Source of the DNA: Irineochytrium annulatum | Taxonomy: Eukaryota > Chytridiomycota > Chytridiomycetes > Chytridiales > Chytridiaceae | NCBI GenBank assembly: GCA_027600665.1 | Contig: JADGJL010000001.1 | Location: 423,797 to 487,796 of the forward strand | Reading direction: 5' to 3' | Length of the DNA stretch: 64,000 bases | Shown: one piece after another, positions 36,556 to 45,011 of the stretch | How the letters are laid out: each line of letters starts with the position of its first letter | Position numbering within the stretch: the first letter of the stretch is position 1 | Notes under the pieces: model-generated | Database searches by the model: none | Told to the model about the DNA's origin: nothing | What the model saw: the letters and a program-made list of their open reading frames with translations, nothing else | Translations under genes and position numbers: made by a program

Positions 36556-37769
36556 AGTGCCCACCGATCCTGCTTCTGAATTCGTCCCGTCTGCTTCAAT
36601 TCTTCTTCGCCATCTTGTACCAGCATGGCACATAATCTCTTCACTTCACGTTGGAAGATCGGTGAACTAAGCAGGACTTCCTCCTGACTGAGTTGTTTCC
36701 AAGAAGGGATATAGGGCAACACTGCATCCAGATGCAGATCAGGGCGTGGAAGTGCATTGATAACATTGTCCCGATATTTGTTAACTACAAAACGTGATCG
36801 GTCCATGATACTTTCGTACACCTCCGGCTTCGTTCGCTCAACATGCTGCAACCATTGTCCCCATCGATGCATGGCAGATATATCATCCTCAACCAACCAG
36901 ACAAATGCATCTGCTGTATCCAGCACCCCTTCACTGCGCCCATCCCAACCTGAGTCCCCATCCAGAATCAGCATGTCATATTGTCCGCTATCGGTTAAAT
37001 AACGAAGCAGATTCGACGTATCCTCACGAGTCATTTGCAACAATTCTTTACGATTCGATAATGGCCAGAACACATCGGATTTCAATGCTTCATGCCGGAC
37101 CACATATCCATCCACGTCCTTCGATAGCGCCTGTAACTGCTTGCCGGATTCCTTTCTGCCCACCTTCAGATCGTATAACAGGCGTGACAATCCCGTCTCC
37201 GCATCAGGCTGGCGCTGCCCACTTCTAGTTAGTCCCTTTTCCAGAAAAGGGAGCGTACTATCCAACGTCTCCAGATTCAGATAAAGAACAGCATATCCCG
37301 CAAGTCCCAGTTGCTTCGCCATATGCAGGGCTACCGCCGTTTTGCCACTTCCACCCGAAGCGGATACTACACCGATGGAGAGAGTTTCTTGTCCCGGAAG
37401 ATGCACCTTCTTGCGGCGTGGTTGCCGGCAGGCATGCATCACAGCATCCAGCAAAGCAGGCAGAGGTTGGTACTTCAACAGCCGCTTGGCCTCATCCACC
37501 TCTTCCATGCCTTCACTAAGCATCAGCCAAGGTACACCTGATCCTTCTCCCCCGTCATTCAGCCAGTCATTCAGAAACTCCGGTTCCGCAATAACCAGAT
37601 CCGGTAATTCCCGACCTTCTTGCTCAATCATATGCTCCCTGAAGGAATCCCCCTGGGAGAATGCCGTGAAACGAACATGAAAACCAGACGAGCTCCCCTG
37701 CACAAAATCCAGCCATGCGCTAATGTAATCTCTATCCTTCGAAACCAGAACAACCTTCAGTACAATCAA
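36552..37769 (-). CDS. tadZ: TadZ/CpaE-like receiver-ParA ATPase
   Basis: 405 residues. The N-terminal ~120 resemble a degenerate receiver domain (VVLVSKDRDYISAWLDF, then ELPDLVIAEPEFL). From about 128 it is a ParA/MinD-type ATPase with the deviant Walker A VVSASGGSGKTAVA, and a DMLILDGDSGWDG Walker B near 275. TadZ/CpaE positions the pilus machine at a cell pole. It is the first gene of the operon, starting with TTG at 37769 after GGGAGGG. The DxxW receiver residues are not conserved, so it is unlikely to be phosphorylated. Confidence 0.85.
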   Translation of the reverse strand: MIVLKVVLVSKDRDYISAWLDFVQGSSSGFHVRFTAFSQGDSFREHMIEQEGRELPDLVIAEPEFLNDWLNDGGEGSGVPWLMLSEGMEEVDEAKRLLKYQPLPALLDAVMHACRQPRRKKVHLPGQETLSIGVVSASGGSGKTAVALHMAKQLGLAGYAVLYLNLETLDSTLPFLEKGLTRSGQRQPDAETGLSRLLYDLKVGRKESGKQLQALSKDVDGYVVRHEALKSDVFWPLSNRKELLQMTREDTSNLLRYLTDSGQYDMLILDGDSGWDGRSEGVLDTADAFVWLVEDDISAMHRWGQWLQHVERTKPEVYESIMDRSRFVVNKYRDNVINALPRPDLHLDAVLPYIPSWKQLSQEEVLLSSPIFQREVKRLCAMLVQDGEEELKQTGRIQKQDRWAL

Positions 37770-37796
37770 ATTCCCCTTCCCTCCCTGTCAGAAAGC

Positions 37797-37852
37797 ACAA
37801 AAAAAGCACCGCCCAATAACCGCATGAATATGCAGTATATGGACGGTGCTTC
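37797..37852 (-). terminator. terminator of the VOC gene, upstream of the Tad operon
   Basis: AAGCACCG/CGGTGCTT stem with an inner GCAT/ATGC hairpin; on the minus strand a seven-T run follows. It separates the VOC transcript from tadZ. Confidence 0.85.
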
Positions 37853-37929
37853 CGTCACGTGCTATGAATGTATGGATAATATAGCATACAATTTCTGGTG
37901 GAGCAAGGGTTTATTCTAACCCTTCATCC

Positions 37930-38313
37930 TTAGGATTCATAGGGTGAATCGAACTCAATAATGTTGCGGTCGGGATCAAGTACAAAAATCTGCGCGAATC
38001 CCGCTACACTATCAGGTCTGGCTTCGTACTCAATTCCCTGTTGCTCCAGCCAAGCGATAGTCCCTGAATAACTGGTCACCCAGATCGCAAAGTGGCCGTC
38101 CGTTGTATCAATCCCAGCCTCACGTAACGTGTGACCCTCCGGGTGCTGTAACAGATGAAGCTGCTGGCTACCGATGGCATACCATGTACCTGTGGAGCGA
38201 AAAGCCGGACGTTCAATCTCCTGCATTCCCAGTAACCCCGAATAGAATTTTTTCGCGACTTCCAGATCTCGTACAGCCAGACTAACATGGTGAATGTGTG
38301 CATATTCGATCAT
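37930..38313 (-). CDS. VOC family (glyoxalase-like) protein
   Basis: 127 residues with two beta-alpha-beta-beta-beta modules. The first has YAHIHHVSLAVRDLEVAKKFYSGLLG, with a metal-ligand histidine, and a QQLHLLQHPEG strand. The second has GHFAIWVTSY, and IFVLDPDRNIIEFDSPYE carries the terminal Glu ligand. The family includes glyoxalase I, dioxygenases and fosfomycin/bleomycin resistance proteins; the sequence alone does not choose among them. It is a single gene with its own terminator. Confidence 0.85.
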   Translation of the reverse strand: MIEYAHIHHVSLAVRDLEVAKKFYSGLLGMQEIERPAFRSTGTWYAIGSQQLHLLQHPEGHTLREAGIDTTDGHFAIWVTSYSGTIAWLEQQGIEYEARPDSVAGFAQIFVLDPDRNIIEFDSPYES

Positions 38314-38388
38314 CTTTTGTCTCCCCTCTCTGCTTCATTATGACTATACTATAACACCTTGACGCCTGAACATATTCTCTTTTAAAAA

Positions 38389-38446
38389 GAAAAACACCCC
38401 TGCTTGAATCCGGTGAACCTCGTGGCTCACACAGATCTAATTCAGA
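38389..38446 (-). terminator. terminator of the lipoprotein gene
   Basis: CACCTCTGAAT pairs imperfectly with ATTCAAGCAGGGGTG; an inner GTGAGCC/GGTTCAC hairpin is present. TTTTTCTTTTT follows on the minus strand. Confidence 0.7.
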
Positions 38447-38531
38447 GGTGCGCGTAAACGGTACACAAGGATGTACGTCCATCGCTTCTTATGTTCTTCA
38501 GATTTTCATTTGGGCAATTGTGCCTGCCAAT

Positions 38532-39395
38532 TTACTTCGCGCTATCCAATGCTTCTTGTGGAATCTTGATCTCTTCCACTTGATCATGGTTGGAGAATGT
38601 ACTGGTCATCTTCATGTCCATCGTCATTTTCTGTTCATTCTGTTCCATCTCCATGACCATGGCTACATCCGTACCTGCCGGCAAATACGTTTCTTTGTTG
38701 ATCATGTATTTCATCTTCATGCTGGTGATATTCATCTGATCCAGCATCGCTTGCATCTGGGCATCCGAGCCGTTTTGCTCCATTACGGATTTGGCCAACT
38801 CTTTTACATTATCACCGGATACGTCAGCGTTAATCACATAATTGTCGCCTTCTTCGGTTACTTCAGTATCTTCTTGGATCTTTTTGAATTGCTCCAATTC
38901 ACCTTCCGGATTCATGCTTGCTTTCATCTGCTCAATTAATGCAGCAGTTTGAGCTTCAGGAATCGCAACCCATTGGTCCCCAACTTGGGAGTAGATTTTA
39001 TCCGAAGTGATATACTGCTTCACGTTCTGAGCTTCCTGTCCCGACATTTCCATTTTCATCTCTTGATAGATCATCATTGGATCTTTGATAATATCCATCT
39101 TGAGCGATGTTTTAACCTGTTGATCCTGGGACTGTTCACCCGCATCCAGTTTCAGATTCTGATCAATGTTTGCTTCAGTTGTGAAGCTTTTCATTTCTTT
39201 CGTTGCTGCATTGGTTTTGGTAATCAGTTCGTCCAAGGTAGGGATCTTTGTTTCCTGCTCTGCAGGTGTATTGCCCTCGTTGGATGTTTCGTTGTTAGTG
39301 GCTGGCGGCGTTGCTGTATTATCTGTGTCGTTACCGCATGCTGCCAAGCTTACTGCTAATAATGCCCCAATAAATAATGTAGTCCACTTCTTCAA
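38532..39395 (-). CDS. surface lipoprotein, DUF6612-like
   Basis: 287 residues from a TTG at 39395 with GGGAGG 8 bases upstream. Signal peptide KKWTTLFIGALLAVSLAAC with lipobox SLAAC (Cys about 19), then an Asn/Thr/Glu-rich linker. The folded part has repeated methionine-rich strands (YQEMKMEMSGQEAQNVKQYI, then MNITSMKMKYMINKETYLP and MTMDMKMTSTFSNH), a LolA/LppX-like pattern seen in the DUF6612 lipoproteins of Bacilli. It is probably anchored outside the membrane and binds a hydrophobic ligand; function unproven. It has its own terminator. Confidence 0.75.
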   Translation of the reverse strand: MKKWTTLFIGALLAVSLAACGNDTDNTATPPATNNETSNEGNTPAEQETKIPTLDELITKTNAATKEMKSFTTEANIDQNLKLDAGEQSQDQQVKTSLKMDIIKDPMMIYQEMKMEMSGQEAQNVKQYITSDKIYSQVGDQWVAIPEAQTAALIEQMKASMNPEGELEQFKKIQEDTEVTEEGDNYVINADVSGDNVKELAKSVMEQNGSDAQMQAMLDQMNITSMKMKYMINKETYLPAGTDVAMVMEMEQNEQKMTMDMKMTSTFSNHDQVEEIKIPQEALDSAK

Positions 39396-39456
39396 GTTGT
39401 TGTCCTCCCAAATTAGATATGATCTGTAGTCATTACCCAATTATTTCCGTTATTAA

Positions 39457-39879
39457 TCATAAAAATCGATCTTTGATCTCCGGGGTAGGCAACATGCATG
39501 CTTCATCCTTGCCAAACCAGCGATAACGGTTGCGAGCAACCCAGTTATAGACTGCATTGCGAATAAATTTCGGTACAATAATGAACACATATAACAAGGG
39601 ATAAGGAAACTTCAGACCTTTAGCCAATCGCAGTGCGGCCGTTGAACGTGTATAGTATTTTCCATTCTCAATCAGAACAAAAGTATCCATACTGTCTGTC
39701 GACAGGTTACCCTTTACCAGCAGTTCCTTGGCCACATCCGATTGGAGCGAAGCAAAATGATATTTCCCTTCCGGGTCACGTTTGATAATCCATTTGGTTA
39801 AGCCCTGGCAGAAGTGACAGACGCCATCCACCAGTACGATGGGATGTCCCTGATGCACATCCGTTTGATTTGCTGTCAT
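39457..39879 (-). CDS. DCC family thiol-disulfide oxidoreductase-like protein (DUF393)
   Basis: 140 residues. Signature VLVDGVCHFCQGLTKWII: the DGxCxxC motif at about 18-24 gives the family its name (DxxCxxC). FASLQSDVAKELL, RSTAALRLAKGLKFPYPLLY and a C-terminal YRWFGKDEACMLP match the family. Thioredoxin-like fold is predicted; the role is unknown. Its promoter region contains a GTTCAAAAAGT-type hairpin at 39967. Confidence 0.88.
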   Translation of the reverse strand: MTANQTDVHQGHPIVLVDGVCHFCQGLTKWIIKRDPEGKYHFASLQSDVAKELLVKGNLSTDSMDTFVLIENGKYYTRSTAALRLAKGLKFPYPLLYVFIIVPKFIRNAVYNWVARNRYRWFGKDEACMLPTPEIKDRFL

Positions 39880-39966
39880 ATTGGCTGCCTCCTATTGTTG
39901 CGGTTAGAGTAACTTACCCAATCTGAGCCATCTTGTTTCCTAATTCTAAAATTTAATTATAGAGGT

Positions 39967-39993
39967 GGTTCAAAAAGTCCACTTTTGAACACG
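39967..39993. repeat. short perfect-type hairpin GTTCAAAAAGT/ACTTTTGAAC
   Basis: GTTCAAAAAGT and ACTTTTGAAC are complementary around CC, in the 181-base gap between two minus-strand genes. It has the look of a dispersed palindromic unit, but only one copy was seen in this window. Confidence 0.4.
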
Positions 39994-40007
39994 CATTGTT
40001 AAGGAAG

Positions 40008-40046
40008 TATAAAGAAAAAGAGCGCAGGCATTGTGCCCACGCTCGT
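40008..40046 (-). terminator. terminator of the 92-residue protein gene
   Basis: GAGCGTGGGC pairs with GCCTGCGCTC around ACAAT, followed on the minus strand by TTTTTCTTT. Confidence 0.85.
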
Positions 40047-40060
40047 ATCTTGTCCGACAA

Positions 40061-40339
40061 TTACTCAGCAATTGCCTTTTCCATCCATTGGTCATCGATC
40101 ATTTGTTGATGCAGGTCACTTGCCCACTGGTCCATACATTTGCAAATGAAATCTTTGCGACATACTGGACAAGGCGTTTTCTGCAGACGGCTGATATTGG
40201 TCATCTTCCATTCCGGAGAACGGGAGTAGAATACACGGCATTTTGTACCGTCTACCAAATTCATTTTGAATTCGTACAATCCGTCTTCCTTGTTACCATA
40301 AGCTAGTTCTAAATCTGCAATACGCGGTCTATAAGACAT
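40061..40339 (-). CDS. small cysteine-containing protein, 92 residues, unknown
   Basis: Begins MSYRPRIADLELAYGNKEDGLYEF, then strand-like KMNLVDGTKCRVFYSRSP, and a CPVCRKDFICKC cluster (four cysteines within 12 residues, about 62-73) that could bind zinc. It ends in a helical, acidic tail (DQWMEKAIAE). There is no membrane segment. AGGTGAT precedes ATG 40339. I do not recognise the family. It neighbours a separate Zn-ribbon protein gene upstream, with a possible promoter in the 99-base gap. Confidence 0.7.
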   Translation of the reverse strand: MSYRPRIADLELAYGNKEDGLYEFKMNLVDGTKCRVFYSRSPEWKMTNISRLQKTPCPVCRKDFICKCMDQWASDLHQQMIDDQWMEKAIAE

Positions 40340-40438
40340 GGATATCACCTGTTTAATTCAAATTTGGTTCATGCAATGACACTACTCAGTACTAAGTTAT
40401 ATTAAAGAAAATTCAGTTCAATGTCAACTCGCGCATGT

Positions 40439-40684
40439 CTACCCGCCAAACAGAATATCCAGAATCGTCCCTACCTGCCCTTGTTTTTTACCTTTCAAAA
40501 CATCCGGATCAAATACTTCAACATAGCCGCAGGAAGCACAAGCCACGAACAGGTAGTGGTTATGTTGTATATCGAACATCTTGCTCAGGCCTGCTCCTGA
40601 CATGGAAACTTCCTTAATGTTACAATCCGTGCCCCTGCATTTTGTACATACAAATCGGCGCTCGATCATCTCTTCAATACTCAT
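40439..40684 (-). CDS. zinc-ribbon nucleic-acid-binding-type protein
   Basis: 81 residues. Two cysteine pairs, FVCTKCRGTDC (about 12-22) and VACASCGYVEVF (about 48-58), form a zinc ribbon, with a short C-terminal helix (VGTILDILFGG). The layout matches the small COG3478-type Zn-ribbon proteins of Firmicutes, predicted to bind nucleic acid. AAGGGGG lies 7 bases before ATG 40684. The extra residues available upstream are not family-like. Confidence 0.8.
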   Translation of the reverse strand: MSIEEMIERRFVCTKCRGTDCNIKEVSMSGAGLSKMFDIQHNHYLFVACASCGYVEVFDPDVLKGKKQGQVGTILDILFGG

Positions 40685-40796
40685 CTTCGTTCCCCCTTTA
40701 TGGAATGTGTAGCATGAAGTGGGAGTGCAATTATGTAAAAAGTACGCGATTGGACATCTGATCTCCTGCATCCTGCCCTTATATTATAATCAACAC

Positions 40797-40825
40797 AAAA
40801 CCCTGCCGATGGCCAGCAGGGCTTT
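40797..40825 (-). terminator. terminator of ohr
   Basis: CCCTGC/GCAGGG hairpin around TGGCCATCG, followed on the minus strand by TTTTGTG. Confidence 0.8.
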
Positions 40826-40901
40826 GTACTCAAACGAACGAACATCAGGTATCTGAGATACCCTGCTCTATATGTTCCCCTTTGATTGGGGGAGTCAGAT
40901 C

Positions 40902-41321
40902 TTAGACTACGTTTAATACAACATCAATATTGCCACGTGTCGCTTTGGAATATGGACAGAAATCATGTGCCTTGCGAGCCAGATCTTCTGCTTGACTGTG
41001 GTCCACACCAGGCATACTCACGTCCAAGCGAACAGATAACTGGAAACCGTCATCCGCAGGGTCTTTACCAATGGATACGTTACTTGTAACGACCACATCC
41101 TCCAATTTCACGCCTGCTTTGCGCGCTACATTGGCAAGGGCACTTTCATAACATGCTCCATATCCAGCGGCGAAGAGCTGTTCAGGGTTGGTACCTTCAC
41201 CACCGGAACCTCCAAGCTCTTTGGGCATTTTCAGATCATGTTTAAGCATGCCATCCGAAGAAGTGACCGAACCTGTACGTCCACCTTTAACTGTCGCTAC
41301 TGCTGTATATAAAGCTTCCAT
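40902..41321 (-). CDS. ohr: organic hydroperoxide resistance protein (Ohr/OsmC)
   Basis: 139 residues. Both catalytic cysteines are present: GYGACYESALANVA (about 54-67) and AHDFCPYSKATRGNIDV (about 118-134). The N-terminal YTAVATVKGGRTGSV and GGSGGEGTNPEQLFAAGY are Ohr hallmarks. It is a dimeric, lipoamide-dependent peroxidase that reduces organic and fatty acid hydroperoxides. An OhrR-like operator lies 38 bases upstream, but no ohrR gene is present in the window. Single gene with terminator. Confidence 0.94.
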   Translation of the reverse strand: MEALYTAVATVKGGRTGSVTSSDGMLKHDLKMPKELGGSGGEGTNPEQLFAAGYGACYESALANVARKAGVKLEDVVVTSNVSIGKDPADDGFQLSVRLDVSMPGVDHSQAEDLARKAHDFCPYSKATRGNIDVVLNVV

Positions 41322-41358
41322 TCAGAATCTCTCCCTTATCCGTATAGTTTTAAATGCC

Positions 41359-41373
41359 TTCAATTCAATTTAA
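41359..41373. promoter_or_regulatory. OhrR-like operator upstream of ohr
   Basis: TTCAATTCAATTTAA matches the known OhrR half-site symmetry TACAATTNAATTGTA at 11 of 14 fixed positions. A possible -10 (TATACG) for ohr lies closer to the gene. The remaining 329-base gap holds the mntH promoter and otherwise AT-rich sequence without genes. Confidence 0.5.
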
Positions 41374-41541
41374 ACTTCTGGCTCAATTTGAAACGCATTT
41401 TATATCTTTATCAGCTTTTACATCTTTATTATTTTCATGCATCTTATCCACATATCTGTATTTTTTCCGGGGTTGGGTAATATACAAAAGAGCATTTTCA
41501 AATTAGAACATATTTTTTGTGTTAATACATAAAAGTTGCAC

Positions 41542-41569
41542 TAGACAAAAATTATTGAAGGAGTACAAT
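41542..41569 (+). promoter_or_regulatory. mntH: candidate mntH promoter
   Basis: TAGACA (41542-41547) and TACAAT (41564-41569) 16 bases apart, 82 bases before the start codon. No convincing MntR box was found. Confidence 0.4.
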
Positions 41570-41650
41570 GTAACAATAAACATAAAAATTTAGATATATC
41601 TTGAGCGGTTCGTCCCGCATCACTATTCCAAAGAGTCAGGTGATAAACGT

Positions 41651-43003
41651 ATGAGTAAAAAAAATCCATTCAACGCTCCTTCAAGTGAATCATTGTCTAC
41701 TGCAGGCATAGCCCCTTCACTCGGAGAAGCACATAGTTCCATGAAAGTACCGCAGAATGCGGCATGGTGGAAGAAATTTTTCGCTTTTGTAGGGCCAGGG
41801 TATCTCGTGGCCGTAGGTTACATGGACCCCGGCAACTGGGCAACAGATATCGCAGGCGGATCGCAGTTCGGGTATACTTTGTTATCCGTCATCTTACTCT
41901 CGAACATGATGGCCGTTGTACTTCAATCGTTGGCAGGAAAGCTTGGCATCGTCACTGGACGGGATCTGGCCCAAGCCTGCCGCGAACGCTTCAGCATGCC
42001 CGTTGTCGTCATGTTATGGATTCTGTGTGAACTGGCCATTGCAGCTACCGATCTGGCTGAGGTCATCGGTTCTGCCATCGCATTAAAGCTCTTATTTAAC
42101 ATTCCCATGTTGTACGGAGTTATCATCACCGCCGTTGATGTACTCCTGATTCTTGTACTGCAAAACAAAGGCTTCCGCGCCTTGGAAACACTCGTCATCG
42201 TGCTGATGGCCACCATTGCCCTCTGCTTCGGGATTGACCTGTTCCTGGCAAAACCGGATATGGGCGGTGTTCTCCATGGTTTTGTCCCAAATGTGGAGAT
42301 CCTGCAGAACCCTGCCATGCTCTATATTGCCATTGGTATTATAGGAGCAACCGTGATGCCGCATAATCTGTATCTGCATTCTTCCATTGTGCAGACGCGT
42401 CAGATCGAACAGACACCACAGGGCAAAAAAGAAGCGATTCGTTATTCGACCATGGACTCTACAATCGCGCTAACACTCGCCTTGTTCATCAATGCGGCCA
42501 TCCTGATTGTATCAGCTGCTGTATTCCATAGTGCCGGCATGACGCAGGTTGCCGAGATCTCCGATGCCTACCACTTGCTCACCCCCCTATTAGGGACTAC
42601 AATCGCAAGTATCCTGTTCGGTGTGGCGCTGTTAGCATCAGGCCAGAATTCTACCCTTACAGGTACACTCGCAGGGCAGATTGTTATGGAAGGTTTCCTC
42701 AACATTCGGATTCCGGCTTGGCTGCGCAGACTGGTCACACGTCTGATCGCCATCATCCCGGCAGTAATTGTCACAGCAATTGCAGGAGAACACGGCACAG
42801 AAGAACTGCTCATTTTGAGTCAGGTTGTACTGTCTCTTCAATTACCTTTTGCGGTAATCCCTCTGGTCATGTTCACGAGTGATAAAAAAAGCATGGGTGC
42901 ATTCGCTAACAAATTGTGGCTCAAAATCATCTCATGGGTCATTGCCGCAATTATCGTTGTGCTGAATGTATATCTGATCATTCAGACGATCCGGTTATTC
43001 TAA
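41651..43003 (+). CDS. mntH: Nramp family Mn(II)/divalent metal-proton symporter
   Basis: 450 residues with about eleven membrane helices. The helix-1 metal motif is [20 protein letters not shown] (Asp-Pro-Gly-Asn, about 56-60). The helix-6 motif is [18 protein letters not shown] (Met-Pro-His, about 236-252). Both are diagnostic of Nramp. It imports Mn2+ and some Fe2+ with protons. AGGTGAT precedes the ATG; the 45-residue N-terminal extension is polar and cytosolic. It lies beside ohr and upstream of a glutathione peroxidase, a plausible peroxide-stress neighbourhood, but each has its own promoter. Confidence 0.94.
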   Translation: MSKKNPFNAPSSESLSTAGIAPSLGEAHSSMKVPQNAAWWKKFFAFVGPGYLVAVGYMDPGNWATDIAGGSQFGYTLLSVILLSNMMAVVLQSLAGKLGIVTGRDLAQACRERFSMPVVVMLWILCELAIAATDLAEVIGSAIALKLLFNIPMLYGVIITAVDVLLILVLQNKGFRALETLVIVLMATIALCFGIDLFLAKPDMGGVLHGFVPNVEILQNPAMLYIAIGIIGATVMPHNLYLHSSIVQTRQIEQTPQGKKEAIRYSTMDSTIALTLALFINAAILIVSAAVFHSAGMTQVAEISDAYHLLTPLLGTTIASILFGVALLASGQNSTLTGTLAGQIVMEGFLNIRIPAWLRRLVTRLIAIIPAVIVTAIAGEHGTEELLILSQVVLSLQLPFAVIPLVMFTSDKKSMGAFANKLWLKIISWVIAAIIVVLNVYLIIQTIRLF

Positions 43004-43025
43004 TCTCGTCATATCGACTAAACAT

Positions 43026-43077
43026 CAAAAAGGCTGATCAACTCCGGTATTCAATACCAAGTTGATCAGCCTTTATT
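43026..43077. terminator. bidirectional terminator between mntH and the HAD gene
   Basis: AAAGGCTGATCAACT pairs with AGTTGATCAGCCTTT, with GGTATT/AATACC inside. T-rich tails on both strands, stronger on minus. Confidence 0.85.
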
Positions 43078-43138
43078 ATTGCAGTACAGCGAGGTGTTTC
43101 TTTTTGTAGTAAAACTCCGAGCTCTAACAAATAATCAT

Positions 43139-43822
43139 CTATTCCTGATCCGGCACCAGTAAAGGCAGGAGTTCATCCAATGAATCCACAGTCCAATCCG
43201 CACGTTCGTCATCCGATCGGTCTGGCTGGAATCTTCCGTACCCCTGCATAATTCGAATCGTACGCATGCCCAGCTTCCGGGCAGGAATGATATCGTTATC
43301 AATCCGATCCCCGATCATGACGGCTTCCTCCGGTGCACAACCCGCCTGTTTCAGGGCTACAGCGTACAGCTCTGGATCTGGCTTGGACACCCCTTCTTCA
43401 GCCGAGCATGCCAGAACATCAACATACTTTCGCAGTCCGTAACTCTCCAGTCTTTCTTCCGTTCCAGGACTCTGATTGGCGATAATGCCAATGCGATAAT
43501 ACCGCGACAACTGCTGAAGAACGGAATCCGCTGAAGGAAAAGGTCGTTCAAGATCTTTTTTAAACTTCAGCTTGTCCTGAATCTGTTTCTGATGTCCTTC
43601 ATCTTCAATGAATGTGCGAATTGCCACTCTCATGGGCCATTGTTCATATTTCTGATAACAGTTCGCGAACAATTCACGTACCGCCTCAATCTTCACCGGA
43701 TACCCCAAAGCACCGGCTTCGCGAACGAACTGTCCGATAATATCATCAACGGGGTCCCATTCATCCACTAGCGTATCTCCAACATCAAAAAACAACCACT
43801 TCAATCCACCCACATCCGGCAC
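43139..43822 (-). CDS. HAD family hydrolase (HAD-IA, phosphatase-like)
   Basis: 227 residues from a GTG at 43822, set by AAGGAGG 8 bases upstream. Motif I is FFDVGDTLVDEW: the usual DxD is DVGDT, so nucleophile and acid/base are both present. Motif II lies in IGIIANQSPGT, motif III in GVSKPDPELY and motif IV in MIGDRIDNDIIPARKLGM. The helical cap occupies about residues 20-100. It is a cytosolic phosphatase or dehalogenase-like enzyme of unknown substrate. Confidence 0.88.
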   Translation of the reverse strand: MPDVGGLKWLFFDVGDTLVDEWDPVDDIIGQFVREAGALGYPVKIEAVRELFANCYQKYEQWPMRVAIRTFIEDEGHQKQIQDKLKFKKDLERPFPSADSVLQQLSRYYRIGIIANQSPGTEERLESYGLRKYVDVLACSAEEGVSKPDPELYAVALKQAGCAPEEAVMIGDRIDNDIIPARKLGMRTIRIMQGYGRFQPDRSDDERADWTVDSLDELLPLLVPDQE

Positions 43823-43841
43823 GCCAATTCCTCCTTGTAAC

Positions 43842-43880
43842 CATAAAAAAAGAAGACTCACCATCATGCACGAGTCTCCT
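43842..43880 (-). terminator. terminator of the riboswitch-controlled 132-residue gene
   Basis: On the minus strand GGAGACTC pairs with GAGTCTTC around a 12-base loop, followed by a seven-T run. Confidence 0.8.
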
Positions 43881-43950
43881 CAAATTTCCGTTTATCGATA
43901 CATTCAATTATAACAGGCACCTTACACCTGAGCAATCTCAAGCTATGACA

Positions 43951-44349
43951 TTACCCATTGAGGAGAAAGCCGACTTCCCCATTGAGTGAATATACAATCC
44001 GGTCTGCACCCATTCCCCGATAGATCCCCTTCGGATGGCTTTGCTCCGTAATGACGCATAGGGATTTTGATGTCCACGATCGACAGATCTGTAAATAACG
44101 ACAGGTCAGATTCAGGCTGTTCTCGAAAATAAACACGTTACCAACGCTTGCCTGCGGCAAAAACCATTTTTGAGCTGCAGCCGTATTCATGCGAATGACA
44201 TGTTCTACTCCGATTCTACGGAGTCTGCGCTCTTCCCCTGCACTGTTGGTTAGAACGGCAAACGGCATTTTTTTGTACATCAGCAATTTGATAAATTTGC
44301 GTCCTGCTTCATTAGGAGCAGTCACTAAGATCATCTCAGTATCCATCAT
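43951..44349 (-). CDS. 132-residue orphan protein under a c-di-AMP riboswitch; Rossmann/TrkA-N-like
   Basis: Begins MMDTEMILVTAPNEAGRKFIKLLMYKKMPFAVLT, a strand-loop-helix-strand start like a nucleotide-binding fold, but with TAPNEAG instead of a full GxGxxG. HVIRMNTAAAQKWFLP, VFIFENSLNLTCRYLQIC and MGADRIVYSLNGEVG follow. This resembles the first half of a TrkA-N/KtrA-like domain, but the match is loose and I do not recognise the family. GGGAGG precedes the ATG. It is the only gene between the riboswitch and a strong terminator. Potassium or osmolyte regulation is a hypothesis based on the riboswitch. Confidence 0.75.
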   Translation of the reverse strand: MMDTEMILVTAPNEAGRKFIKLLMYKKMPFAVLTNSAGEERRLRRIGVEHVIRMNTAAAQKWFLPQASVGNVFIFENSLNLTCRYLQICRSWTSKSLCVITEQSHPKGIYRGMGADRIVYSLNGEVGFLLNG

Positions 44350-44375
44350 TCGTTCCTCCCTTGGCGTGAAAAGAC

Positions 44376-44636
44376 AACAAAAAAGAAGCGTGGGGGACCA
44401 AGGCCTCCCGAACGCTTCTTAAAGAATCCATGGCGAAAACGCCATGAACCAGCGTACGGCTTGTTGCCTCTCCCTTTAACGCTTACGAGGTTAGCTGACG
44501 GATTCGGGCGCGAGAGTCGCCCTATTTCCGGCTGTCACCGGAAAATTCACCCCATGAATGCCTACTGTCCTGGACAGCGCATTCCGTTGGTTCCCCCGTT
44601 TCCCATTCATGAATGAATGGAAACTCAGCGATTAAA
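44376..44636 (-). promoter_or_regulatory. c-di-AMP riboswitch (ydaO/yuaA type) with terminator expression platform
   Basis: Conserved blocks on the minus strand: ACGGGGGAACCAA (44599-44587), GGGGTGAAT (44553-44545), an AGGGCGA...GCCC hairpin, then CCGTCAGCTAACCTCGTAAG near 44500-44481 and GGGAGAGGCAACA. These are the signature elements of the ydaO aptamer. It is followed by a GC-rich terminator (AAGAAGCG/CGCTTCTT with a T-run, 44383-44420). C-di-AMP binding would favour termination before the 132-residue gene at 44349. The region from 44641 to 44940 holds promoters only; no gene was seen. Confidence 0.92.
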
Positions 44637-44947
44637 ACATCGTTCGTATATCTTAAGTTAAGATCGAGCGATATTATCGTTTGTTTCGTTTTTCAGGTAC
44701 AATTTAGTTTTAAATTGAAATTACGATATGAATCATACACCCGTGCCATGGCAGTGTAAAGTCCGGACAGATCACCGAATCGGCAGATTTTCGCCATTAT
44801 TCATATATAATAACGCTTACAATACGGTTATACGCTATCCACCTCGTCAAGGCTATCTAATTCTCACTCTGGCGTAAATCACTTCGCAATTCATTCACGC
44901 ATTCTGCACAACTTGCCAGTTTTGATTCTTTTAACATCATATTAGTT

Positions 44948-44976
44948 TTGCATTATTTAATTGTAACCAATATAAT
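44948..44976 (+). promoter_or_regulatory. promoter of the glutathione peroxidase gene
   Basis: TTGCAT (44948-44953), 17-base spacer, TATAAT (44971-44976), 35 bases before the start codon. Confidence 0.7.
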
Positions 44977-45011
44977 GAAAGGTATCAGATGATATCATGG
45001 AGGCGATTGAG

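Noticed and set aside
41542..41650. MntR operator upstream of mntH
   Set aside because: No stretch matched the MntR palindrome well enough to report.
44641..44940. Search for a gene between the riboswitch and the glutathione peroxidase gene
   Set aside because: No frame with a ribosome site or family resemblance; the stretch is AT-rich promoter DNA.
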